64,000 nucleotides of DNA from contig QANZ01049788.1 of assembly GCA_003254925.1 (NCBI GenBank), positions 1-64,000 on the forward strand, read 5' to 3'. The notes under the pieces were generated by a model, which worked only from the letters and a program-made list of their open reading frames with translations, was not told the origin of the DNA and did not search any database. How positions within the stretch are numbered: the stretch's first letter is position 1; each line of letters begins with the position of its first letter. Both the position numbers and the translations under genes were made by a program. Origin of the DNA: Chamaecrista fasciculata (Eukaryota; Streptophyta; Magnoliopsida; Fabales; Fabaceae). Below, one piece after another: positions 23,271 through 35,087 of this stretch.

Positions 23271-25438
23271 ACCATTAATATGAGTAACAAATAAATATAT
23301 GGGACCTAAGCCTTGAGTGTTCGAAGTGATTAGGACTGATCTCTAGTGTGACAAATTTAAGTAGTTTACTTTACAGTATAAGTTAAATAAATCCTGTACA
23401 TTGGTCATGAACAAATAAATATGCTATCAAAAGTAGAGGCAGCTTTTTAGGACTTTTGACAGTTATTAGGTGAGCATTCAATTATTATGAATATATATAT
23501 TATATAGGCTTTACAAACCCTACACGATGTGTAAGGTAGGGAAATCTAATTTATAAAACAATATTATTAAGCTTAACAACTAGCCGTTTCTAAAGTTTTA
23601 AAATAGTTTTGGTTGTTGAATTATATTGACGTTAATTTGTAGCATTGATCTCTGGTTTTTCACAATTGTATTACCTAGTGCTCAATTTGTACTAACTCGT
23701 TATAATTCGATTCTTCCATCATTCACCGTCTCATGGTTGTTGTAACTAGTTCGTTAAAAGTATTAGGTGACATTTTAAAACCATCAAGCTATATAATAAT
23801 TTGAATTCTTTATAGTGCACGCGAAGAGAAAGAAACAAGTAGAGAAAGAAAGTGGGTCTCATTGATATTTTTTCTCTCTAACCTATTCCTATCTTTCTCA
23901 GCACTACATGCCTGAACCTTTCACACAATCCTCAATTGCTAAAAGCCTAAAACCAATCTACACACACATTGCAGTTTTTCAAGTCCGTCTACATCATTCT
24001 CACTCCTGGACTTCAACTACAACCCAAATTATATCATTCTTCATCTTTCTGAAATAGAAGGACTGTAAGAAGAGAAGAAAAATGAGTTTATATTTTTGGT
24101 ATTTTGGTCCTTGATTTCTCACTTTACTTAATTTTACTTTAAGGTTTGTTCCTTCTTAACCTTTTCAATTATCCTTGATGTGTCACAATTTCCTTCATCA
24201 ACTCTCTTGCATGTTTTTTTCTTCACACTACCCAAGCCAACGAAGGCAGCTTCTTTCTCTTCATTTAAGCAACTGTCATCGTCTATTCACTTTAGATGCC
24301 ACAAGCAAGTTCTTTCTTCTGCATTCTAGTCACAAAATTTAGTTTACAATTTAATAGTATAGTATAAATACTCCAATCAGTTATGAAAACTAGACTAAAG
24401 AATATTATATTCAAAAATTGCCTTATACAATATAATATTGGACACCTAATGAATTGCCTTCCATAATTTTTGGAAATCTTAGCAGTTAATATCAACAAAT
24501 TTTGGCCACAATTGTAATGTTTTACAAATTAGTTTTCTCTTATTCGTTGAAGAATCACTATAAGACTCATCCATGACATTAACTTTCTCTAACAATTTGG
24601 GACTACGATTTGAAGCCATTGATTTTAAGGGCAGTGTGGTTTTGCACTCCACCACCCACTGTTGAGGTTGGGGCTGTGGTTCAAATGCTGCGTTTGGAGA
24701 CTATTTTTTTTTTTGTTTTTGTTTATTTATTGATTTATATTATGTTTTAGACTTAATGGGATATTTAACGGGACAAATAACGTGTCATTCTGACCTTTAT
24801 CAACTAGCTACAGTAATTTTGAAATGGTGAAATGACGGAGAATTAAATTACAACGAATTCTGGCAAAAAAAATTACTACGAATTAGTACAAATTAAGAAA
24901 TAATTAACTCAATGACAAAATTATGGGTTTACTTTAATATAAGCATAAGGTTTGACATTTACTTTAGACAGGGAGGTGGGGCCCACACTGAGAAGGCAAG
25001 CCCAACAATAATGGCTTTAGAAAAAATTCTTTACGTGAAAGGGTTTGAAAAGTATGATGCAGCTCTCTGCTCTCAATTACTGAGAAAAAGTTTGGCCCAA
25101 GATAAAAGTTACAGAGAAAAGTCCAAAATTGAGGAGAGAGACAATCCATATCCGGCTAAAATTAATTAATTAATAATAATATATTATTATTATAATTAAT
25201 TATTTAATATATTCTGACATTGATAATAAAAAAATTGTACAAAAATTAAAAAAAATATACAAAGATAAAAAAAATTATTATTAAGTTCTTGAATTTGTAC
25301 CAAGTAAATCAGTTCTTCAGTAATTAAAATATATTATCAAATCTTTGAATTATATTTGGCTAAAAAAAATCTTTAAATTATTGTAATTGTCAACGATTAG
25401 ATCATTAGGTCAAATATTAGATAAACAAAATAAAATCA
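23271..25438. other. intergenic DNA, no clear gene
   Basis: No gene was supported. The segment at about 23820-23920 (AGAGAAAGAAAGTGGGTCTC..CTTTCTCAGCACTAC) resembles text at 36720-36815, so it may be a short dispersed repeat. The 85-codon frame at 24912-25169 has no domain I recognise; GGTGGGGCCCACA sits at its start. Confidence 0.45.
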
Positions 25439-25922
25439 ATGAAAAGCAAGGTTATTAAAATCGGATCGGCCATTGAACCAGACGAAGTAGGGGTTCAAGG
25501 TTCAATGGTCCAACCGGAGTTCAACCGGGATCAGACCATTAATAATTAAATAAATTAAAAATAATATATTTAATTTAAAATAATAAAAATATACCTGCTT
25601 GAGTAAATATTAAAGTGAAAACTACTAAATAACTTATTAAATATTGAAGTGTAAACTACTAAATAGCTTATTATTTTAGAGTCTAAACTTAATAAGAAAA
25701 GAAATCCTTTAAAACAACATTATTTTAATCCCAAAAAGTAAAAACATGAACAAAAATATTCTGGACCGGTTCAACCCTAAACCGTCCGGTTCAGGGCGAT
25801 TAGTGACCGGTTCATCCGGTTCTTGGGCGGTTCTATGTCAAAGCGGTTTCAACCTAAATCGAACCGGACCACTGGTCGGTTTACAGTTCAACCGGTCCGA
25901 TTTTCATAACATTGATAAAAAG
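25439..25922. mobile_element. non-autonomous hAT element 3
   Basis: The element (25447-25914) starts CAAGGTTATTAAAATCGGA and ends TCCGATTTTCATAACATTG, an imperfect inverted repeat. It is flanked by ATGAAAAG and ATAAAAAG (8 bp, one mismatch). The sub-ends are rich in AACCGG/CCGGTT motifs, as hAT sub-terminal repeats often are. 468 bp, non-coding; the 63-codon frame inside is spurious. Confidence 0.82.
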
Positions 25923-28900
25923 TCAAGGTCCAAATAGTATAAATTATATTTAATACAAATCCAGAGACCAAAATGTATACAATTAGTTCAAATTTAAAGA
26001 CCAAATAGTATTAATTTAATACAAATTTTGGGACAAAAAGTACAAAACCAATTTAAATTCAAAAATCAAATAGTATTAGTTTAGTATAAATGTAGGGACT
26101 AAAAAGTATACAATTAGTTCAAATTTAAGGAACAAATCATCATTAGGGACCAAATAGTTTATAATTGAAATATTTTAGGAATCAAATCTTATATTTTAAT
26201 TATCAGAGACTAATTAGTTAATTCAATAAAAATTTATGGACCAAATATTAGGTTTTCTCATATTTAAATCAGTAAATGACAAATAAAATTTAATAAGTAT
26301 AATAAAAAAGCAGTGGTGAAAATGAAAGTAACAAAAACAATTAATAAGATAAGAAGAAGAGGGGCCCGGTTGCATATGACGAAAACAATTTGTGGGTCCC
26401 ACGAAAGCTGGGGAATAGGGAGCTGAGAGAAGAGTTGCACTGCTTCAATGAGACATGAAAGCTTGTCCAAAAAAACATAAAAATAAATAAATAACAAAAA
26501 GGAAATACTATCAAAACACAAACATATATATATATATATATGAATTATGATTATGATGTGGTCATAGCATCTTCTACATTCCTTTGTAGTTTGTACAAAC
26601 AAAAACAAACAATCACCTTCCAATTCCATTTTGGTTCTTAACTTTCACATACACTTCCATTTCCATCACTCACATATTTCCACTTCAATTTCTCGCCAAT
26701 TTATATGTTTTATGATATTCTTATTTCAATACATTCATTATTACTTTATTTTTATTGATAAATATATCTTTTTTAAAAGGTCAAAGTTTTATTTTTGTCT
26801 TTTAAATGTAGGGTAAATTTCACTTTAATTTGATGATCCTAAAGAATTTTTTTTATTTCATTGTAATCATCAAATTAAAATAGCTCAGCTACGATATTTT
26901 TCTTGTTATATATCAAAGGCCATGTCATTTTTGGTTAAAAAAGTTTAACAAAATTAGATTCGAGTTGAAGACTATAATAGAACAAAAAATACTTTTAGGA
27001 TTAAAGTGGAATTCATCTTATACTTGAAAGACCAAAATGATATTTTGATTTTCTTAAAGAAAATATTTAAATATCATTTTTTTTAGTTATATATTTGTCA
27101 TTATCTATCACTCAACATGTGTTTTTTTTTTAAAAAAAAATGGAGATGTTGTGATTTGGTTACAAATTTTATCAAAAAAGTCACATGTTAAAAACTCATT
27201 TAAGTCCTAAATGTTTGGGTCACTTTTCAGTTTGATCCTAAACATTTTATTTGTTTCTATTAAAAAAAACCCTTAAACATTCTCTTAACTTTGAAGACAA
27301 ATCCAAAAGTTTAACCCCATAAAAAATAATCGTTAAATAAATTGGGAAACCTTATAAACTGTTACTCTTGTTATATATATGACTAACATTTACCTTGAAA
27401 ACTAGTAAAGTAACTTCAAAAGAGACACTTCAATTCTAGAAGATCATAACAATATAATTTGGTTAAAAATTGTTAGGTTTGATTTATGAATTAATTCATA
27501 TTTGAATGTATTTGTTAGTTTTTCATTTTTAGAATCAAGGTCGGTGAAAGTGGATATAAATTAGTATTTTGAATTTTGAAGCACGTTAATAGGATTAAAA
27601 TATTTAATTTTTATAAAACATCATAAAAATACTTATAATTTTTCCTTTGAAACAGATAGAAGATTCAAGACCAAAATGAAAATTGGGCTAAATATTTTGG
27701 ACTAAAAATACGGTTTTGACTAAAACCAAATAATAAAAGTGTACTATATCTTGACTAATAGGTTAGGCTGACCCAACTTTTATAACAGATAAAAGCTATA
27801 TATATCAACCTTCCTTGGCTATATATGGCTTATGGATCGATCATGATTGATTTTCTTAATTACCAAAAAATTTGTAAGTAAGTGTAACGACTTTTACTGC
27901 TATATATTCTTTGTGTTCTCATCCATATATATAGATATGTAACTCCAATGATTGATGGAAGTAAAATTAGCAGTGAATAAATGGAAGAGGATATTGGATA
28001 TATATGTATGTGCATGCAATAAATTACAGTTTCACTCTAAGAAATTTAAAATTAATAAATTTTCAGTCCCTACCAATTAAGCAATGGCAAGGAAAGGGAC
28101 TCTTCTCCTACAATGTACTACAGAGATTCTGCTTTTGGGTCACTCAGGATTTTTTTTGCCTCACAATCCTTAGCTATGCAAAAGGACGATTTCTCAGACT
28201 TTGTCTATGGATCGGAAGCAAACACATATATATAATATATATCATTAATTGAACCACATTTTACCATTATAAATCTCTACACCGACACCCATATGTATAA
28301 TCATGTACATATGTATTTATCATCAGTACAATTTTTAGTTGACCATGATGAGAAGGTCATATATCTAGAAAATTGGCTTATAGCAGCAACCAAAATTGTC
28401 GCTAAAAATCATAAAAACTGCTATTAGAATAGTCTATAAAGTATAAAATAATTATTAGTATTAAGATATTATGTGATAACAAAAGAAACTGCTGCTATAG
28501 CATCAAATTAATTAATTGCTACTTTAATCTCAATGTAAATGCTACTATAGTGTTATAACTAGGCTAATTAATACATACATAAATATATATAAAAAAATGG
28601 TTTTTGTAATTTTACTTAATTATTCGTTTAGTTTGGGACTTTGTGTGTGTGTGTTGTGTTCGATCACATGGCCAGTCTACTGACATTGTTGACTATGTAT
28701 CTTGAGGTCAACATAAAGACACAAACACATTATAAAGACACTGTTTAAATTATTTGGCTGATTACCGAATCGGCGAATCCTAATATATGTAGAGAGAGAG
28801 AGAGTGAGAGATAGATTTTTTAAGATTAAGATATAGAAAAACAGTTATGTTCTTAATTAATTCATCAAATAGAAATAATAATAAAAATAACAAAAGATAT

Positions 28901-29005
28901 GTGAAGTGAAGTTAATTAGGAAGAAATTAAAAGAGAAAAAGATTAAAATAATGCCACAGTGAGATGAAAATACTACTACCCTATCTTGAGAGCAACGTTG
29001 AAAGT
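25923..29005. other. AT-rich intergenic DNA
   Basis: No gene was supported. Repeated phrases such as 'TTTAAAGACCAAATAGTATTA' recur at about 25925-26240, and 'AAAGACCAAAATGA' lies near 27035: degenerate fold-back debris. A short AT microsatellite lies at 26523-26541. Confidence 0.45.
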
Positions 29006-29501
29006 TTTTCAATTGGTCAAAGTCCTATTTTGGTCCCTCATATTTGTTTAAAATTCTGTTTTGATCCCTTAAGTTTTTTTCATTTTATTTTGGTTCATCA
29101 TGTTTGCTCAAGATTCCGTTTTGGTCCCTCAATTTTTATTTCATTCTGTTTTGGTCCCTCAAGTTTTCAAAAAGTTCCACCGTTAGTCCCGGACTCTTTT
29201 ACATCCACTTTTTTCATTAAAAAAAATGAAAATAACTAATTTTCATCTCCCAATAATTTTGCTCTTTTGCATTAAGGTCCTTTCCTTTTATAAAAGATCG
29301 AGCAAAATTGTTGGGAAATGAAAGTTTGTCTTTTTTTTCCTTTTTTTTAACAGAAAAAGTAAATGGAAAAGAGTTAGGGACTAACGAGAAACTTTTTAGA
29401 AACTTGAGAGACCAAAAAACAGAACGAAAAAAACTTGAGGGACCAAAATTGAACTTTGAACAAATATGAGGGGCCAAAATAGGACTTTGACCTTTTCAAT
29501 T
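29006..29501. mobile_element. Mutator-type fold-back MITE with perfect target duplication
   Basis: The element (29015-29492) has inverted ends, GGTCAAAGTCCTATTTTGG and CCAAAATAGGACTTTGACC, which are exactly complementary. It is flanked by a perfect 9-bp duplication, TTTTCAATT (29006-29014, 29493-29501). The arms hold four 'TTTTGGTCCCTCAAG' units each. The duplication length points to the Mutator superfamily. The open frames on both strands are artefacts of the repeats. Confidence 0.9.
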
Positions 29502-29997
29502 TTCTTGTATTCTTCTAGGGAGATTTCAGAAGAAAGAAACCTAAGATTCACGCAGAGCTGGAAATAACAAGTATGGTAAATATATAGTATATATTTAAGA
29601 AACCAAAAGATTATATACATAACAATCTTTTGGTTTAAGAAACATGAAATACTCGGTCAAATTTTAATTATTACGTTCTTTAAGAAAGATAATTTTAGAT
29701 GTTTATATTTTCAACGCTAACGCACGTACGATAAGATTACGGAAGAATCTCTTATTACCTAACACCGCAAAACAGTACTTTTATATAATAAATTAATAAT
29801 GTTTTATTTATATATATGCATATCACATGTAATATTAATATTAAAACGTTAGCGTACTATGTTTCTTATGATCCCAAAAAATATTGTTGTAACGTTAGAA
29901 TCCAATTGCCTAGTACAACCATACGATCGACATTAATTACAAAACCTGTTCCTTGCTGAATGTCTAACTGAACTACACCCATACCTAAATGACTCAA

Positions 29998-30448
29998 TAT
30001 TATTATGGTCAAAGTGCATTTTTGGTTGTATGACTTTTACTTAAGTTTCAATTTGGTCTCGTAATTTTTTTTTCACGGTTGGTCTCATATCTTTGCAAAA
30101 AGTTACAGATTTGGTCTCGTATCACTTTTGGTCTCATATCTTTTGGTCAGGTTACAAAATTGGTCTCATAGTTTTGCAAAAGGTTTCACTGCCAATCCCA
30201 TTTGATCTAAATATATGAGACCAATTTTGACCCAAAGATATGGGACTGATTCTGCAACTTGACTAAAAAATATAGTACCAATTCTGTAACATGAATCAAA
30301 TATATGGAACAAAAAATGTAACAGATGACCAAATTTTGCAACTTGAACAAAAGATATGAGACCAAAAGTGTAATAAAAAAAAGTTATAGGACTAAATTGA
30401 AAGAGACCAAAGTTATGGGATCAAAAGTGCAATTTGACCTATTATTAT
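29998..30448. mobile_element. Mutator-type fold-back MITE with perfect target duplication
   Basis: The element (30007-30439) starts GGTCAAAGTGCATTTTTGGT and ends AAAGTGCAATTTGACC. TATTATTAT flanks it on both sides (29998-30006, 30440-30448). The arms repeat 'TTGGTCTCATATCTTTTGG' units and their inverse. It is related to, but distinct in sequence from, the copies at 29.0 and 30.9 kb. Confidence 0.85.
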
Positions 30449-30928
30449 TATTACTATTATTATTTGTTTCCGGATTTTCTTTTTAACCAAGTACCAATGT
30501 CTTTGTTAGTCAGAAATTAATTAATAGGGAGTGAATTAATTTTATTTTTAAGAAACCGAAGTTGTTACAAAACAACTGTTAAGGAGGCAATAGATAATAA
30601 GAAGGTAGGAAGGTTATATCAATATATATATATATATAGTGGTTTAAATCAAAAATTTTTTCTATTTTACGTCCACGTCTCAAGCACACAACAAGAGAGT
30701 TTTATAATATGAGTAACAACAATAAGCTAACATTATCACAAATTGATTACCACAATCGATTTTATGGGTGACACAGTACAATCACTATCCAACTCAACAC
30801 ACTAGAAGCTAATTCAACAATTACAACCTATCCGACCTCAATAATAGAGGATCACCATAATAATTTTTCGCAGGATATTAAGAAAGGCCTTCTAAGCTAA
30901 GAAGCTCATAGAAAGAGAATGGAAAGAG

Positions 30929-32239
30929 TTTTATTTTGGCCAAAGTGCGAATTTTTCCTGTAACTTTGCTCAAGTTTCCAAATCAGTCCTATAACTTTTT
31001 TTGTCTCGAATTTGGTCCTGTAACTTTGTTCAAGTTCCCAAATCAGTCCTATAACTTTTTTTGTCTCGAATTTGGTCCTGTGTCTTTGCTCTAGGACCCA
31101 AATCAGTCCTATATCTTTTTTTTGTCTCAATTTTGGTCCCATATGTTTTGAAAACTTCCCACTGTTAGTCCTCCGTCTATTTTAAATTATAGTTTAGTCC
31201 TGGAAACTTCAAATCCCTTTCACTTTAGTCCCTGACTATCAAAATGAAAGTGAAAGAGCATCCCTGAAGATTCTCAAACCTTATATCTTGGTCCCTAATC
31301 CATGAATTCTTCATGAATTGGAATAGAAATGCAAAAACAACATAAATTAAAGCAAATTACAGAGGGGTCAAAACTGAAAACGCAGAAAATTTAAAACTCA
31401 CCGTAAAATGCCCCAAACTCGCCGGAAACGGAAATGGCCGAGAAACTCAAGAACTCATCAAAAAATCTCAATTCTCACTCAAATAATCGCCCTCAAATGC
31501 TTTAAAAAAAGAATTTTTGAAAATTCAAACTTTTGAGAAGGGAGGTGATAGAAGAAATGTAAGGGATTTCAGAACTTCTCTTTCGGAATCACCAAATCAA
31601 AATGTAAGGAAATCTTCTATCACCTCCTTCCTCAAAAGTTTGAATTTTCGATAATTCTTTCTTAAAACATTTGAGGGCAATTACTTGAGTGAGATTTTAG
31701 TGAGAATTTGGGGTTTTGGATTAGTTTTTGAGTTTCTCGGCGATTTTCGTACATTTTCCAGTGGGTTTTAAATTTTTTGCGTTTTCAGTTTTGGTCCCTC
31801 TATAATTTGCTTTTAATTTGTGTGTTTTTTTTTTTTGCATTTCTATTCCATTTCATGAAGAATTCATGGATTAGGGACCAAGATGTAAGGTTTGAGAATC
31901 TTCAAGGATGCTCTTTCACTTTCATTTTAATAGTCAGAGACTAAAGTGAAAGAGACTTGAAGTTTACAGGACTAAATTGTAATTTAAAATAGAAGGAGGG
32001 CTAACGATGCGAGGTTTTCAAAACATATGGGACCAAAACTGAGACAAAAAAAGATATAGGACTGGTTTGAGACCTGGAGCAAAGATACAGGACCAAATTC
32101 GAGACAAAAATGTTATAGGACTGATTTGGGAACTTGAGCAAAGTTACAGGACCAAATTCGAGATAAAAAAAATTATAGGACTGATTTGGAAACTTGAGCA
32201 AAGTTATAGGACCAAATTCGTACTTTGGCCTTTTATTTT
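30929..32239. mobile_element. 1.3-kb Mutator-type fold-back element with perfect target duplication
   Basis: The element (30938-32230) has ends GGCCAAAGTGCGAATTT and AAATTCGTACTTTGGCC. The 9-bp duplication TTTTATTTT flanks both sides (30929-30937, 32231-32239). The two arms of about 620 bp are complementary almost throughout and leave a loop of about 60 bp near 31555-31615. The outer part of each arm is a 60-bp unit in about three tandem copies ('CAAATCAGTCCTATAAC' / 'GTTATAGGACTGATTTG'). The inner arm (about 31310-31550 and 31620-31860) is single-copy text. The open frames with repeating GLIWELEQSYRTKFE only read the tandem units. Confidence 0.9.
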
Positions 32240-32864
32240 TGTTGTAATAGAATTTCAGTTTTTAGATTGGCAAATAAAATGTTCATATTTTTGCAACACA
32301 AAATCATATAAATTTATATTTTATAGTTTTATATTTAAATAAATATTATCGTATCCGTACCTGATAATTTTCAAAACTAGTCATACCTCATACCTGTATT
32401 TGTACCCGTTCAAGTGCAACATAATTAGTTAGATTAGGAGACAACACAAAAAGAGTTATGCGCCATACAAAGAAAGTACAGAAAAACTTGGTGTAAAGTG
32501 AAAAGGATATTTTAGATCAAGTACCTAATTAACATATTTTCTTTGACCAGACCAATTTGTAAACATCAAACATTATAAAAAAAACTTAATCAAATAATTA
32601 ATTAAAAATTCACTATTCAAAATTTAGTTCAGCTGTCTTAATTTCCCCTTAAGTTTCATTCAACGTTAATTAAATTTATATAATTGTTTTTGCCATTAAA
32701 AATCTTTAAGAACAGACTTTCAAATCGGCAATTAGCATGTAATTATAAGGCAACATTGGCTATGTAGTATGCCTAAATAAAAAGAGGAACGTAAGTTCTA
32801 ATTATACTTATAAATCGTCTCATACGTACACATATTTATGACTTCTGGTATACATCAGTGACTA

Positions 32865-33162
32865 GAAAATATGGACACTTTATTTTGATAGTGTGTTGCC
32901 GTGTCAGACACAGACATATTCATAAGTTTCAGAATATAAAATCAATTTTTTTGTTATTTCATCATGACAAACAACAAAATAATATCACATATGACATATA
33001 TTATGAATAGATATTGTAATTTTTAAATTTTTATAAAAATTTATGAATTTTTAATTATTTTTATATATAAATATATGTCGTGTCGTATAATTTTAAGAAT
33101 TTAGCGTATCAACGTGTCCGTATTCATGTCATGTCTCGTATCCATGTCAGTGTCCATGCTTC
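32865..33162. mobile_element. MITE of the GACACG-rich family, copy C
   Basis: It runs in the same orientation as the copy at 747. The left end has decayed (GAAAATATGGACACT); the right end AGTGTCCATGCTTC is intact at 33149-33162. CTA stands outside both ends (32862-32864, 33163-33165). The internal segment with TATTCATAAG..TTATGAATAGATATTGTAATT aligns with the other copies. Confidence 0.75.
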
Positions 33163-33165
33163 CTA

Positions 33166-34016
33166 GATCAGTGAGTACTATTTTTATAAAAAAAAAAACA
33201 TCAAATCAATTATTCCATTTTCGTTCAATTCCCCAGCATATTCTACCAATCATGCCCTTCGGATCACTGGTCTATCTGATCTGTTCTGTTTAATTTGGTT
33301 CATGTATATATATAAACCTATTTGATGGAACTATTTGAGTTTTTTTTTTCTCCAAAAAAACATGAGTAAAACTTGATGGAAAGTGAAACTAAATATATGA
33401 CTAAAGTTTAAGCAAAAAGGTGAAAACGCAACGTAGCTAGTGACAGATCAGATTTAAGGTCAAAAAGTATCATAGGAAGCAACCTCATGTCTCAAACACA
33501 AAAAAAAAAGACCACATAACGACTTGATGTATCTTGTTGGTTATTTCTGAGAGTATAACATATAATGAAAGCCTAAAGCTATCAATTTTGCATTATAAAT
33601 AGACATAATATACTTAACTTCGTAGGAAGCTTCGTGGAATTTTTTTAATAATTTTTGGGGATTCCAATGATATGATGGCGATATATCAAAGGTCTTTATT
33701 TGTTGGCATTATTATATATGATCAGCAAGTGAAAGCGTTAATAAAAAAACTCTCGTTAAAGCATCAAAACAAAGAGTTAATTAATAAGAGAAAATGCCAA
33801 ATAATATGGCCCACACGTCTTAATTTCGAGGAAGGTGCAAGGATGCTTCTGATGGAGGGAAAAGGCAAATTAAAGGAAACACAAAAAAATATTACCAAAA
33901 AAAAAAAACAAAGGAAACACAATAAATGTTGAACAGTTGAGATAAACAAACATATTAATAACATGGTTTGGTATGAGAGATAGAGAGAGGCTTTAACAAA
34001 TAAGGAGTAACTGCTC
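33166..34016. other. AT-rich intergenic DNA
   Basis: No gene was supported. The overlapping frames at 33672-33932 (+) and 33764-34018 (-) are Lys- or Phe-rich low-complexity products. Confidence 0.45.
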
Positions 34017-34017
34017 A

Positions 34018-34188
34018 CAAAGGTTAGTCCAGTTAGTAAGGAGTTGATTCATAACTCACAAGATTATGAATTTGATTTTTACTGTCGATGTGAGGACCTT
34101 GTTAATAGACGATCTGTAAATATACCTCTGTAAATACTTATAGAGCCTGGAGGCCTGCTTTGGCACCAATACTCAATTCACCTAAATT
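34018..34188 (+). mobile_element. tRNA-derived SINE, family 1, older copy
   Basis: GGTTAGTCCAGTTAGTAAGG (A-box region) opens the element. It is followed by a decayed B-box region (GATTATGAATTTGATTTTTA), then 'CGATGTGAGGACCTTGTTAATAGACGATCTGTAAATA' and a tail ending CAATTCACCTAA before a T/A-rich run. It aligns along its whole length with the better copy on the minus strand at 45236-45430. Confidence 0.7.
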
Positions 34189-34902
34189 TTTTATTTAAAA
34201 AAAATACGAAGTAACTAATTTGTTTCATAATATTTCTAAACAAAGACTAATTTTATTTGAGTAGGGAATGAATAATTAAAGACCTCCTAATGTGATAATA
34301 AATTTATTAATGTATTTTGAATGAATATATATATATATATCAATTGGGAATTGCAGGCATGCATGCATGCACATATATGTCTCACTGTATCTCTGCCCAT
34401 TTGAATTATATATATATATATATATATAGCGTGTGCATGGGGCAATAGTTTTATTGCACATGTGTGTTTTAGTATTCTTAGCGAAGCAGATATATATAGA
34501 CATTTTATTTTATATAAAACAAAAACAAGTGAATGGATTTTTAAGCTATATATAAAATTTAAAGACGGTATTCATTTCGATCACTGTTTCCTATATATAA
34601 TTGGACATATTTTTGTTAATCATGTATAGCAATAATAAGAGTACTAATTTTAATTCACTAATATCACATAATATAATCTAACTACAATTTGAAAGTACAA
34701 ATTTTTGATTTATTTATGAAAATCTGAATAACTTAGTAATACTAGTATTTTAAAATTATTTTTTAAAAATTTAAAAATATTATTTTTATTTATCTGACTT
34801 AAAAAGCATAATAATAACTTATAATTAAGCAGTTAATTAACCATAACCCACAGTTGAAAAAGTATTTTTCTATAAAAAATAAATATTGGCAAAAGTATCT
34901 TT

Positions 34903-35087
34903 TTTTTTCGGTTAGACCATGAGTTTCTTCTCCGTCTATCCGCGTAACGATATAGATGAAAACTACTAATTTCATTCGGGTCTTAGAGACGAAACGGTCA
35001 GAGTTCTCCCAATGTCGACTCGAGGAATAGAATCTAAGTCATCTCCATAAGATATAGCTTATGCTACACCAAACACTTGTTGGTGTA
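34903..35087 (-). mobile_element. tRNA-derived SINE, family 2
   Basis: On the minus strand it reads CACCAACAAGTGTTTGGTGTAG, GATTCTATTCCTCGAGTCGACATT, ...TCTAAGACCCGAATGAAATTAGTAG, and ends in ACCG followed by a run of As. The TCGACATT to GAAATTAGT part matches the element at 47022-47190. It has no coding capacity. The tail on the minus strand fits a retroposed copy. Confidence 0.6.

Noticed and set aside
24912..25169. 85-codon frame beside a GGGGCCCAC motif
   Set aside because: No recognised family; the promoter-like motif alone is not enough to call a gene.
28380..28560. Possible inverted repeat with GCTGCTATAG / CTATAAG motifs
   Set aside because: Pairing is patchy and ends could not be defined.
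33672..34018. Frames on both strands around an A-rich tract
   Set aside because: Lys-rich and Phe-rich mirror products of A/T runs.
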